In this document: piece by piece, positions 1-9,598 of the stretch
How positions within the stretch are numbered: position 1 is the stretch's first letter
Layout: the number at the start of each line of letters is the position of its first letter
The notes under the pieces: model-generated
The model's database searches: none
What the model was told of the DNA's origin: nothing
What the model saw: only the letters and a program-made list of their open reading frames with translations
Position numbers and translations under genes: made by a program
Source of the DNA: Diploscapter coronatus
Taxonomy: Eukaryota > Nematoda > Chromadorea > Rhabditida > Rhabditidae
Assembly (NCBI GenBank): GCA_964036155.1
Contig: OZ038423.1
Coordinates: 33,371,249-33,435,248, forward strand
DNA: 64,000 nucleotides
Direction: 5' to 3'

Positions 1-654
1 AAAGTCCATGATATAGTTTATTTAGATTTTGATGAGTGGAAAATGGCAAACAGGACCTGCTTTTCCTCTTCTAATTAATTCTGCTCAAACAATAACATGC
101 GATGGAATGTTATACGGTCACACTATAGCATATTCATTATTGTAATTATGGATATTTAGTTATTGATGGTTTTGGAAGTAGAAAGATATATCGATTATCA
201 GACGGTGAACCGGAATGGATTGAAATCGAAGAGATTCCAGAAGAACGAGTTTTTTTCGGAGTTGCATCACTGAATGGAAAAATTTACATAACTGGAGGAT
301 GGAAGTTGTTAATTTTGTATAATAAATAATGTATCATTATATATTTAGTTATCTTAATGATCCTAATGCATTAAAATCCTGTCTGTGTTTCGACCCCTTA
401 GCTCCAGTTGGCAGTCAAATTTCTCGAATCGCTGATATGAACTATGGAAGATACCATCATTCTCTTGTTATCGAAAATGGAAAATTGTATGCAATCGGAG
501 GGTGAGCTGAGATGTTGCATATCTTTATACAAAATATTTGTTAATTTAGATTTCAAAAAAATATATATTCCCGTCAATTTTTCTGTAATTCAATCGAGGA
601 ATACAATCCACAAACGAATGAATGGCGTAAAGTCGGGAAATTTAATATCTGAAA
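1..654 (+). pseudogene. Kelch-repeat protein fragment (cut by window edge, frameshifted)
   Basis: Translated pieces show Kelch beta-propeller blades. One ends GKIYITGGW near 300. A second runs about 344-500 and contains YGRYHHSLVIENGKLYAIGG. A third, about 585-650, contains SIEEYNPQTNEWRKVGKF. The double glycine and the EYNP..NEW spacing are the family signature. Introns seem to lie at about 300-343 and 501-550. Near 40 the reading frame must shift by one base to join VHDIVYLDFDEWK to the next blade segment, and an in-frame TGA follows the last blade near 650 with no later blades. I infer a truncated or decaying Kelch gene rather than a complete one. The 5' part lies outside the window, so an unseen exon structure could still rescue it. 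Confidence 0.6.
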
Positions 655-1090
655 TCTCCAAGTTCAATACATTTAAGTGTTCGTAATTTTTAATGTGATT
701 TTAATAAAAATATCTTTATTCAATTTCGTATGCAATTTTTGGAATATCTTGAATAAACGACAGAACGTTGGAACGTTGCCATTTTCTAAATTCAGATCCG
801 TAATAAGTGTTACGAAATACCCCTTGATAAAAAAAATCAGCCAAATTGGAGACGGACACATGAAATACTTTCCAAGTAAATCTTAGAAAGGATCTGAAAT
901 ATGAATGGAAAGCTTCATAACTTACCACGCTGTGATTCCAGGATTATCTATTATGGATTATCTTTAACTCCTGAAGATCTATGCAAAAAAAACTTGAAGA
1001 CAACAATTTTGATTTTTACGAAAGCTACCATCATGATAATATTTGAATTTCACCGTCCAAATTATTCATAACGAGGAAGGACAGATTAAA
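655..1090. other. AT-rich spacer, no gene seen
   Basis: Short open frames overlap on both strands but none has coding character, splice logic or recognisable similarity. Confidence 0.5.
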
Positions 1091-2056
1091 ATGATCTCAT
1101 TTCCGGTTTTGACTTCTTGCGATACTCCAGACATGAGCGGATGGACGGAAGAGCGAATCAGGGCGAAGTTTGCGGACGGAAGGAGGAGAATGGCCGAGGG
1201 ACTGAGGAGACTCGAGCAGGTGGATTGATTGGCAGCTCGTAAATGACGAGGAGATGATGAGACCTATCTCTTCCCACACTATTTCTCCCTACTTCCATTC
1301 CCTCCTATATCCCCTTAACTATAGGTTCGCGTCATCCCGTCATTTACGAACTACCGATTGATTAGAAGATGAGGAAGAGAATGAGGGTGAGATTTAGGTT
1401 CCCGCCGAACAGAGGGGACAAGTGGCTCAAGCTCTCGAGCAGGGAATCGCTGCTCTCACATCTTCTGAAGAACAGGCTGTTGCCGTAAGTCATACAAAAG
1501 AAGAGTTTCGAAAGGAGCGCATAGTTAGAGATGGTGGGAATGAGTCGAAATGGGGTTTGGATGAAAATGCTGTCATTTTGAAGCTATCAGCATGAGTGAT
1601 GTAGTTTTGCTTAATTCATGCTTTCAAGACCAATGAAGATCAACTTCACTTCCATCACACTCATGGATCTCAATTCTGCTTCAATCATTGTTGTCAAAAA
1701 GTGTAATAAAAGTTGAGACAGTTCGCGATTTGCAGGCAGTGCGCAATGCGAATAACCAGGCTCAAGCAGCTGCCCGTCAACAGCCCCGTGCTGCCGCTCC
1801 CCGGCCTCAGCCTGCCAGACACCGTCCTCAGCAGCCCGCACGGCCTGCACAGCGACCTCTTCGTCAACGCCGTCCTGCTGCAGCTGCACCTCTCGTTCCC
1901 GATTCCCTTCCTCGCTACTCCTCTCTCGAACCCACCCCTGCCAGATCTGCCGCTCACAGACCTGCTCCTGTCCAGCAGCCTCGCCACTCCACTCGCCCCT
2001 CTTCTCCTCCCCCTTCCTACCACGAGCCCGATGATGAGGACCTGTCTCTCAATTAA
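1091..2056 (+). CDS. Ala/Pro/Arg/Gln-rich protein of unknown function with PPxY motif
   Basis: Three exons fit together in phase: 1091-1219, 1398-1484 and 1736-2056 (donor at 1220 GTGGAT, acceptor TTTAG, donor GTAAGT, acceptor TTGCAG), giving 178 residues. The N-terminal 70 residues are charged and probably helical (GWTEERIRAKFADGRRRMAE). Residues 73-178 are a low-complexity Ala/Pro/Gln/Arg tail that ends in PPPSYHEPDDEDLSLN, which contains a PPxY WW-domain ligand motif and an acidic end. I do not recognise the family. The GC-rich exons contrast sharply with the flanking AT-rich DNA, which supports coding. The start is the first ATG of the open stretch; an upstream exon is possible. The first intron carries a small inverted-repeat element. 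Confidence 0.55.
1231..1355. mobile_element. Small inverted-repeat element (MITE) with 8-bp target duplication
   Basis: The ends are near-perfect inverted repeats: GGCAGCTCGTAAATGACG on the left and the complement of GGTAGTTCGTAAATGACG on the right, 125 bp in total. It is flanked on both sides by GATTGATT. The 8-bp duplication is typical of hAT-like elements. It sits inside the first intron of the Ala/Pro-rich gene. A related sequence lies at about 53043-53147. Confidence 0.75.
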
Positions 2057-2355
2057 CCCATCCAACACAAACAGAAGCACAGCGCCTCAAGTAATCTCAC
2101 AATCAGACTCATCCACTGGAACACTCCAACAATTGACAGAATACACACATCATATCCACAATTGCAGGCAATAAATCTACTGAAAGCTCCCAATCATTGC
2201 TGCTTTCGAGACAATTTTCTATGACGTCATATAATTAGAGGACGCAAGTGGGTTTTGAAACGTGAAGCATGAATGATGAAAATTCGTCCATAAGAAAGCC
2301 CGGTTTTTCTCCATTCTGAGAATTTTATCGTTTTTAGAACAAAACTTCGGTTTTT

Positions 2356-2501
2356 GGCAACTTGGAAACCGCGAGACCACGAGACACGAGATATTGAGAA
2401 ATAGTATGGAAAAGAAAGCTTATCATCCTCCATACCCTACCTTAAACCCTATACTATTTCGCCTGTCTTGTGTTTCGTGGTCTCGCGGTCTCCAAATAGC
2501 C
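2356..2501. mobile_element. MITE family B, copy 1
   Basis: The ends are long inverted repeats around GGCAACTTGGAAACCGCGAG and the complement of GGCTATTTGGAGACCGCGAG, 146 bp in total. The right flank is TTCCAAAC; the left duplicate is no longer recognisable. It is nearly identical to the copy at 56446-56581, so it predates the segmental duplication. Confidence 0.75.
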
Positions 2502-2509
2502 TTCCAAAC

Positions 2510-3707
2510 TGATGCTTCTATCAAAAGTTGTGCATTGCGTACTTTCGAAAATAGCGACTTTCAAGCAGGTTATTGTCGATCTTTTTTTTTGTTCTAAAAT
2601 ATGCAGCACATTCAGTTCTACAAGAATATGCTGGGTGTTTTCGAGAGGAATCGCTGTACACTTTTAGAAATTAATTTTTCTAGAAATTTCGTTGACGACT
2701 AATTTTCAAACGGTTGCAGAATAGTTTCCCATATAAATCTTTAAATTTGATCTGTTTGTCGTGAAATCAAAATTACGAAATGTGCTAATTGGGCAATGGC
2801 GATTTAATGAGACCTTTCGATTTTACAAAATTCAGCAATCGGAACTCTCAAATGTAGGTGATAATACTTTGCAGGTATTGATATTTGAGTAGGCTAAGAT
2901 CAGCGGCATTTAAATTTCGTTAAAGTCATCATTAATGCATATTTGATTTAACTTAATATTAGAGCGTTTAATTACAATATGCACCATTAATCGAGAAATT
3001 TCACCTGTCGATTTGCGAAGTTGGTGAACTTTATATATTTCACCTGTCTTTTTCAATTAAATGATTCTTTTCTGTGCATAAATGATAAATAAATTTGAAA
3101 AAATCATCTGTCTTTTGAATTCCATCGACTAAAAGATCGATGAGCAGACTCTTTTGAATTATAAAATTCAAGTTATGCTCGTATCAGGGTTAATTTTATA
3201 AGCAAAACCATAATTTGACCTGTCAACATAGCCTTCCAAGACCCTAATTTTCAAGATATATTTGATCTAAATCTACATTCATTTCAGGAAATTTCTCGTT
3301 GTGCGAAAGTTATTAGTTCTGATAAATCTTCTTATATCGGTTTATAGCAAATAGTATCAATATGGAAGCTTTTAGTGAAGGTGATCATATTATTAAAATT
3401 TCAAAATTGTTCATGATTTTACTAAAAAATTGTGGTCCTGGAATTGTCGCAACATGATTGAAGGATGCGTAGCGTTATCTATCAAAATCTTTGTTGGATA
3501 ACACTATTTCTAAATCATGTTGCAACAGTTCCAAGAAAGTGGTGCGTCATTTTCATGCTGCGACGTTATGTCGTTGTGACAATTCCAAATCGTCAAAATT
3601 GCAAAGTCTAATAAAACGTTTCAGCTGGCGAAACATATAGGGAGACAACAAGTGATCTTGTCATATTTTTATGTTTTGGAATACCTCCTCTAATATTACA
3701 GATTTTA
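2510..3707. other. Noncoding 5' flank of chemoreceptor copy 1
   Basis: The sequence is conserved with 56590-57801 but I see no sustained coding frame. It contains the hairpin at 3440-3532 and an acceptor-like TATTACAG at 3693-3700 just before the chemoreceptor start, which could receive a 5'-UTR exon or a spliced leader. Confidence 0.5.
3440..3532 (+). ncRNA. Long hairpin, pre-miRNA-like, copy 1
   Basis: A 93-nt inverted repeat: the arm starting GGAATTGTCGCAACA pairs with the arm ending TGTTGCAACAGTTCC, and an inner GTGTTAT segment pairs with ATAACAC, leaving a short terminal loop. It is retained at 57522-57614. It could be a microRNA precursor or a foldback repeat; no expression evidence is available. 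Confidence 0.35.
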
Positions 3708-6198
3708 ATGGCATATTCCATTCACATTACTGATGAAAAACGAGAGGTAAGCCATACTATTTTTGTAGTAAAATGTGTTTATGACAATTAGTAAATATTA
3801 AATTAAAATTGGCCATCAATTTAAACTTATTTTATCTAGAGAAAACTTCTTTTTCGATGATAAAACTAGTCTTTAATTTCTGCATTATTTCCCCAACAAT
3901 GCTCGCCATCAAAATGTGAGATGTTGGGAATGTTACCAAAAATCGTTTTGACAATGTACCTATTTAAAATGGCTATCGAATAGAAGAGTTAAATGAAATA
4001 TTAAGAAATAGTGCGAAAAAATAAGAAAAACTAAACGTCTTTCATCACACCATTCAAAATAGATGACAAAAAATCTAAAATTTTCTACTTTTTCTTAATT
4101 CACATTTACTTAATAATAATTCAATCATACCTTCAAATGATTAATTTCAGGCGCCATATTATCCGATAATAATCAAATTTCATTTATTTTCATACCTGTT
4201 AGCTGTTGTTTTGATTGTTGCATTTTTAATATGCGCATGGGAATTAATATTTTTCAATATAGACTCAAACGGCAAGTACATCACGTATTACAAATTATCT
4301 TTTTACTAAGAGTTCTTAATTTCTCTCTTACATTTTCTTAACAATAAGACGGAGTTATTTTAAAAGTGGCAATTATTAATATATTTTGAAAATGGGTCGC
4401 TTAGTAGACTGTGTGCTAGTGTGTGGGTGACCAAGCAAGCGGAGAGTTAAGGCAGTAGTTGACGTTGTGAACGATCTCAAACTTGGGTAATTAAACCTTT
4501 ATTTAACTAAAAGGAAAATAAAATCAATATAAAAAGATCGGGGTTAGGCATTTGGTGAAATGAGTTGGGTAAAAGTGCGAAGAAAGAAAGGGAAAGGGGA
4601 AAATAAAAACATTTTCTTGCATAGAGGATGGATTCAATCGATAACATAAACAAAATCGTAACTTTTCTACGAAATAGAAAAAGCGAAGGTCGCAGTTCGC
4701 GACATATTTCATCATTCTATATAGATTCGAACGATAGAAACTCCTCTAAAACGATTAAGTTGAGTAAGTTATATACATATATTTAATTTTAGAAAATATA
4801 ATTATGTGGTACTACTTTGGTATTGAATGGATAATTACTTTTATCATGGTTTTAATTTCTTTCGTTTTATTAATTCCACTTATTTGCTGCTCATTACCAT
4901 TATTGAATATATGCCTAGTTTTACAAAGATATGCACTGCTGTATGAAAATGAAACACTTACAAAAATTCTGACCAAGTAGGTTTCAGTGTGAAGCATCGG
5001 TTTGAAATAAAATTATGACTAGGAAGGGATCGTGGTAGGCCGGAATGAAATTTTTGAAACCGAAACTAGAATCCCGACCTACCTCTGGAAGGGACAGTAA
5101 AAACAACTTTTCTACTGAAATTCAAAATGTAGTGCATTTTATTCAGGACGCATGATGATAGCATACTCCATTTTAATCAAAAATTTAGAAACTACCTGCA
5201 CAAAACCATATTGATTGTTTTGATCTTTAGCGGCATTATTTCAGCTATTCAAGTAGCAATGATTTGCAATATTCTCTTTCTTGAAGGTGATGATTCATAT
5301 GCAAGATATGTGCAGGTTAGTGAATAATATGTCGTAAATTAATTAATTATCAAATTTCTTCTTAGCTAATTAGTACGGGCATCGATACATGTGCACTTCT
5401 TTCGACATTTGCATATTTTGCATTTTATCATAAACTTCAAAGCCTCGCAGAATTATCAAGTCGAAATTATGGAGCAGAGAATCGACGAATTCTATATCAG
5501 ATGATTCCGTTTGCTTGCCAGCACGTAATATTTTATCATTCTTTGTGAAAAGTCTCCGTAAAACCTCTAATTGAAATCCCGTGGTTCTTAGTTTCAACCC
5601 CTATTTTCGGGAAATTTACAATTTTCAATAGGTCATATCTCGTCATCTTGTAATCGTAGAAAGTTACGACCAAAAGAAAAAATACGCCACACATTTCAAA
5701 GAACATTATATAAACCGCTTCTTTAGATGATTTAAGTTGGGTAATGTGTAGCTCTAGCATTTTGTGAAAAGTATTTTAGAGGGGTTTCAACTATAGAGGT
5801 TTTACGGTATGTAAAAAAAATGATGTATTATTTAGATTTCATCTCTATTATTAACCAGCTGCATTTTATTTAAATATGAATATTTATTGCCTGATTTTGT
5901 GTTTTACGCACATTATACTGAAGACATATCACTTAGTGTAATATGGACTTATCTTTGCATAAAATTGATCGATGCATATTTGTGGTCAATAACGATACCG
6001 CTCTCATTTATAATCTCTAGCCCTGCCAGACGAAAGGCTATAAAGAATCTATTTCGCATTCGGTGAGAAATTAACGTTTCTTGGGAATTTTATTATGAAA
6101 TGATAATTCTGTTTAGAAGAAAAAAACAAATTTCACCACAGCCACTCGTCCAAGTCTCGAGTGTGGGACAGTCAACAATGACTCAAGTTTCATCGTAG
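3708..6198 (+). CDS. Nematode serpentine chemoreceptor, paralogue 1
   Basis: Seven exons join in phase: 3708-3746, 4151-4271, 4793-4976, 5147-5315, 5366-5524, 5836-6062 and 6117-6198, 326 residues. Several long hydrophobic helices are visible, for example in exon 2 (FSYLLAVVLIVAFLICAW), in exon 4 (TILIVLIFSGIISAIQVAMI), and in exon 6 the segment ending WSITIPLSFIIS followed by a basic cytoplasmic tail (SPARRKAIKNLFRIRRKK). This is the layout of worm-specific chemosensory GPCRs. I cannot assign the Sr subfamily; Sre or Srab-like is possible. Exon 2 ends with a GC donor (G|GCAAGT), and the same site is present in paralogue 2. A MITE lies in intron 5. No stop or frameshift is seen. The start follows an acceptor by seven bases. 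Clear helices may number only six, so an N-terminal exon could be missing. Confidence 0.72.
4383..4703. mobile_element. ~320-bp insertion specific to copy 1 (intron 2 of chemoreceptor)
   Basis: Alignment with copy 2 (about 58475-58485) shows the flanks adjoining there, so this segment was gained in copy 1 or lost from copy 2. Its ends are imperfect inverted repeats (TGAAAATGGGTCGC and the complement of TGAAATATGTCGC). It contains CAAACTTGGGTAATTAAACC, which also occurs in both arms of the foldback element at 7498-8028. Confidence 0.6.
5556..5807. mobile_element. MITE family C in chemoreceptor intron 5, copy 1
   Basis: About 252 bp bounded by inverted repeats CCGTAAAACCTCTA and TAGAGGTTTTACGG, continuing imperfectly inward through TTGAAA. 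It is shared with 59339-59589, so it predates the duplication. Confidence 0.75.
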
Positions 6199-6631
6199 AA
6201 ATAAAATCCTAAAATATAATTATTATTTTATTCTTATTTGTTATAATATTTCATCCATAAATTAATTTATCAACTTTAAATGTCGTCAGTCGATGAATAT
6301 TAAATGTACACTAAAATCGAATAAATGCATCTGTCCATTCGCATGATTTTACATTAATATTCACTTTTGGAATGTACCAGAAGTAGATAGAATAACATCT
6401 GTAATTTTGCAAAAATAATTAACCACAGGACTCATAAGATCGAAGTTCTCCATTTTATGTGTCGAATAGCTTGAAATTTACAGGGTACTCACAAAATTGT
6501 GCCATAATCTAATTTAATTTACGATTGTTTCGGGATATCGAGTTTGAAATGAATGTCACTCATTCTAAGGCTATTCTTGTCAAAGATTCGATTACGAATC
6601 CCTAATACGATAATTTATCAAATGATAATAT

Positions 6632-8185
6632 ATGTTGAATTATTATGTGGCTTTTCTAGGTTCAATGTCACTCGAAAACCCACCATTCATAACTGAATTA
6701 ATTCTTTGTTATCCTTACTTGTTGGCAGTTATTGCAATCCTTCCGATATTTATGCAAATTTTAATAACATATTCGATTCGTATGTTAGACAAGAAAATAA
6801 TGTTAGTCTCAATGATATCAATTGCTATAACATATTTTTAATTCAGATGAAGCAACAAAATGGATCTTTTCAGGGGAAAAAGTTTCTTTCTGCCTTTCAG
6901 ATAAAATCTTATTTATTAGCCATTCTTTATAAAAAATGGAGAATCGTTAGGAAAGGCTTGGCACAGCCCAAAATTTGTTTTCCTGGAAATGGTCCCTAGT
7001 AATGTAATCGAGATCCCGGAGCTCGGACGCACGTTGTTTACGCTACAGTAAATGACGTACTGAAGAATTCAAAAATCATTAGGAAGCATCTAAATGGGTT
7101 AAATGTGGTATTAAGCACTTCTTCTCGCTGAGATAAACAACGTTCATTAGAAGACTTTCCGATCCAACGCTTACATAAAAAGTTATAGGCCGAAAAGTGT
7201 CAAAACTGGCCAAAACAAACGACATTTTCGAGTTGTCTATTGTGCATATTTCCGTTTTATTTATTATTTTATATAATTTGAAGAATCAGTTGGACCACGA
7301 TGGTCAGCACGTTTTATACTAATCATTGGCTGGATTTGCATGTATGTAGTGGGTAATTTCTTATTCATTTACCAATTTTTCGAATCTCCACGTTAATAAA
7401 ACGCAGATAATCAATTTATGTGAAAATATGCATTTGATATATCCATGCACGTTATGGTTTTCGTAGGGATTTGAAGAGTAGTAGAACATCTATTTTCATT
7501 CATTGTGCCCTCCTGTGGAAGGCTGTTCCAAAATTTCGCTAGACCACTTCTTTCGAAGAGTCAGAACGTTGTTAATACCTCAAACTTGGGTAATTAAACC
7601 GAAGCTATCGGTGAAAATCGGCAGATATACAGGTCCTGTGGCATATCACAGTCAAGAATGCAATTCGAATCTTTCACTGTCTGGTTTCCTCTTTGTCTCA
7701 TCATTTTCTTTCTTTTTCCTTCTCAAATAGGCGCTCTATTTCTCTTATTGGCCGGAGGGAGAGAAAAAGTAGAGTGAGTATTAGTTAGATAAGGAAAGAG
7801 TCAGGCGAAAGCGGAAAGGGTGAGAAAGGTGAAGAGAAACCAGGCAGTGAAAGATTCGAATTGCACTCTTTCTTGCTATACGGAACAAATGCAGTATATC
7901 TGTCAATTTTCACCGATAGCTTCGGTTTAATTACCCAAGTTTGAGGTATTAACAACGTTCTGACTCTTCTTCTGAAGTGGTCTAGCGAAATTTTGGAACA
8001 GCCTTCCACAGGAGGGCACAATGAATGAAGAATGAAACAGAAATCTGTGTCTGTGTCAGTCTTATAATATTCTCAACGTTTGGCGATTTCATGTTTCAGA
8101 AACTATTGAAATATTTCGTAACAATTCTAGTCAAGTGCTAAGGAATACAAATGGAAGAATAGGACGGTATGCAACATAGGTTCAC
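6632..8185 (+). pseudogene. Possible remnant of a second chemoreceptor gene
   Basis: An open frame starting at MSLENPPFITELILCYPYLL near 6665 reads like the first membrane helix of a worm chemoreceptor. A short exon-like stretch after a TTTCAG at about 8098-8165 reads ETIEIFRNNSSQVLRNTNGR with a following GTATGC donor, similar in style to a cytoplasmic tail. No continuous gene joins them, and a 530-bp foldback element lies between. I infer decay, with low certainty. Confidence 0.22.
7498..8028. mobile_element. Foldback element with ~220-bp inverted arms
   Basis: The left arm (7498-7730) and right arm (7785-8028) are near-perfect inverted copies starting TTCATTCATTGTGCCCTCCT, with a short unique centre. 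Both arms translate to the same peptide only because they are inverted copies; this is not a gene. Part of each arm is shared with the insertion at 4383-4703. Confidence 0.8.
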
Positions 8186-8189
8186 GAAA

Positions 8190-9598
8190 CATTATATATG
8201 CCCCTCAGAACTGACTTCTTCCACTCGGTCCGGAATCAGTGAGTTATCTCAGACAAACTTCTCATTGGTACAAACTCGACCTAGTACTTTTACCATTTTT
8301 AAAAGGTTTATAGGAGCAGTGCAATCTTTATCATTTTCTAGCCATATGCATTATTGCAGAATGGACATGGCCTATCATCTGGGAATAATGAAAACCTATA
8401 GAAACTTCAGAATGTTCCAGAAACAAGCAAAGAAATTAAAACAAACGTCCTTACAAAGCTGTTCTCCCTTTGAAATAGCCCTTGCTCTATCCACTGCAAA
8501 GGAGCACGTTTTTTGCTTGACGAAAATTCGTTCGCAAAGAGGTTTTCGGATAGTCAAATTCGAGTCTTCGTGAAAATGTCATTTATTATTTGTCTCTTGG
8601 TGCAAATTGTACAGTTTTGGAAAAGTAACTTGCAGCAACACGGCTGAATGTGAAAATGAGCTTGATTAAATTTAGAAAAAGGATAAAAATCAGGAAGAAG
8701 AAAACTCGCGAAATGGATCACATTCGAGACGAAAGATGATAGCTAGCCACAAAATAAAAATCAGAAAAATCGAGTTTAAAGATTTTTCTAAAAATTGCTC
8801 GATTTTTCCTCGTCGACAAAACTTGGAAGTATCATTGTAAAGCGGAAAAAAATAAAACAGCGAGAAAACGAACACCGGTAATCAGAGATTTCTAAGAGTG
8901 GTTACGTCTAAAATGGGTCATAAATTTCACTTTGGGTTAGACCGCTCATAATATTCTCAATGATTGGTTACTTGAGACAAGATAAGCCAATCACATATAC
9001 TTGTAACAAATTCATTTTTTCTTGGAAGGATAGTACTTTATGATCCATTTTTGACCGAATAAAAATAGAGTAAAAACGTAGAATTCTTGTGAACGTGAAT
9101 AATTTTTCATTTTCTTCATCTAATAAATACATGTAATGACAGTTGAAATTGCATATGAGCAGGATATCACCTATTTTATAAAGAAAACCATAGAATTTTG
9201 TTCAAAAATTTGAATAAGTACCTGCCCATGGTCCCTAATTGAAATAATTTGGATCACTTTGAAAATTTCCCAATCATATTCAACTTATATTTTTGCGTAG
9301 AAATTCTTGATAAGATCTCACATTTTTTCTCAAATTTTCAAGATAAAATGACTATTTTTCGAAATTTAAATTCTCGAAAAGTAGATGAAATGTGAACACA
9401 ATTGCAATTACAGTATTTGGAAAGGTAGTCAGTAAAATTTCTGAAAATTTTAGGTAGTGATAGAAGAATTTCCTAAAAATAAAAACTACCTCAGAATTTT
9501 CATAAAATTTTCCAAATCACCTTTGTGAATACTCCTTTCGGGTGAGCTAGACGAGTTGTGTGTAGAGAAACTGAGGCACTTTGTCTGTCAGAAATGGT
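8190..9598. other. Intergenic region, nothing recognised
   Basis: AT-rich sequence without coding character. The open frame at 8169-8573 has no family likeness or splice context. It ends at the terminal exon of the NIPA gene on the minus strand. Confidence 0.5.

Larger units (their letters stand above)
2236..6335 (+). repeat. Segmental duplication, copy 1
   Basis: This stretch matches 56335-60115 in the same orientation, with roughly 85-100% identity by eye. It includes a MITE, a long hairpin and an entire chemoreceptor gene with its introns. The main length difference is an extra insertion in copy 1 at about 4383-4703. A third, partial relative lies at about 42612-42990. Confidence 0.9.

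Noticed and set aside
7503..8021. Two open frames encoding nearly the same peptide on opposite strands
   Set aside because: They are the two arms of one foldback element, so the likeness follows from the inverted repeat, not from coding.
8169..8573. 134-codon open frame on the plus strand
   Set aside because: No recognisable domain, codon use like the surrounding DNA and no splice or promoter context.
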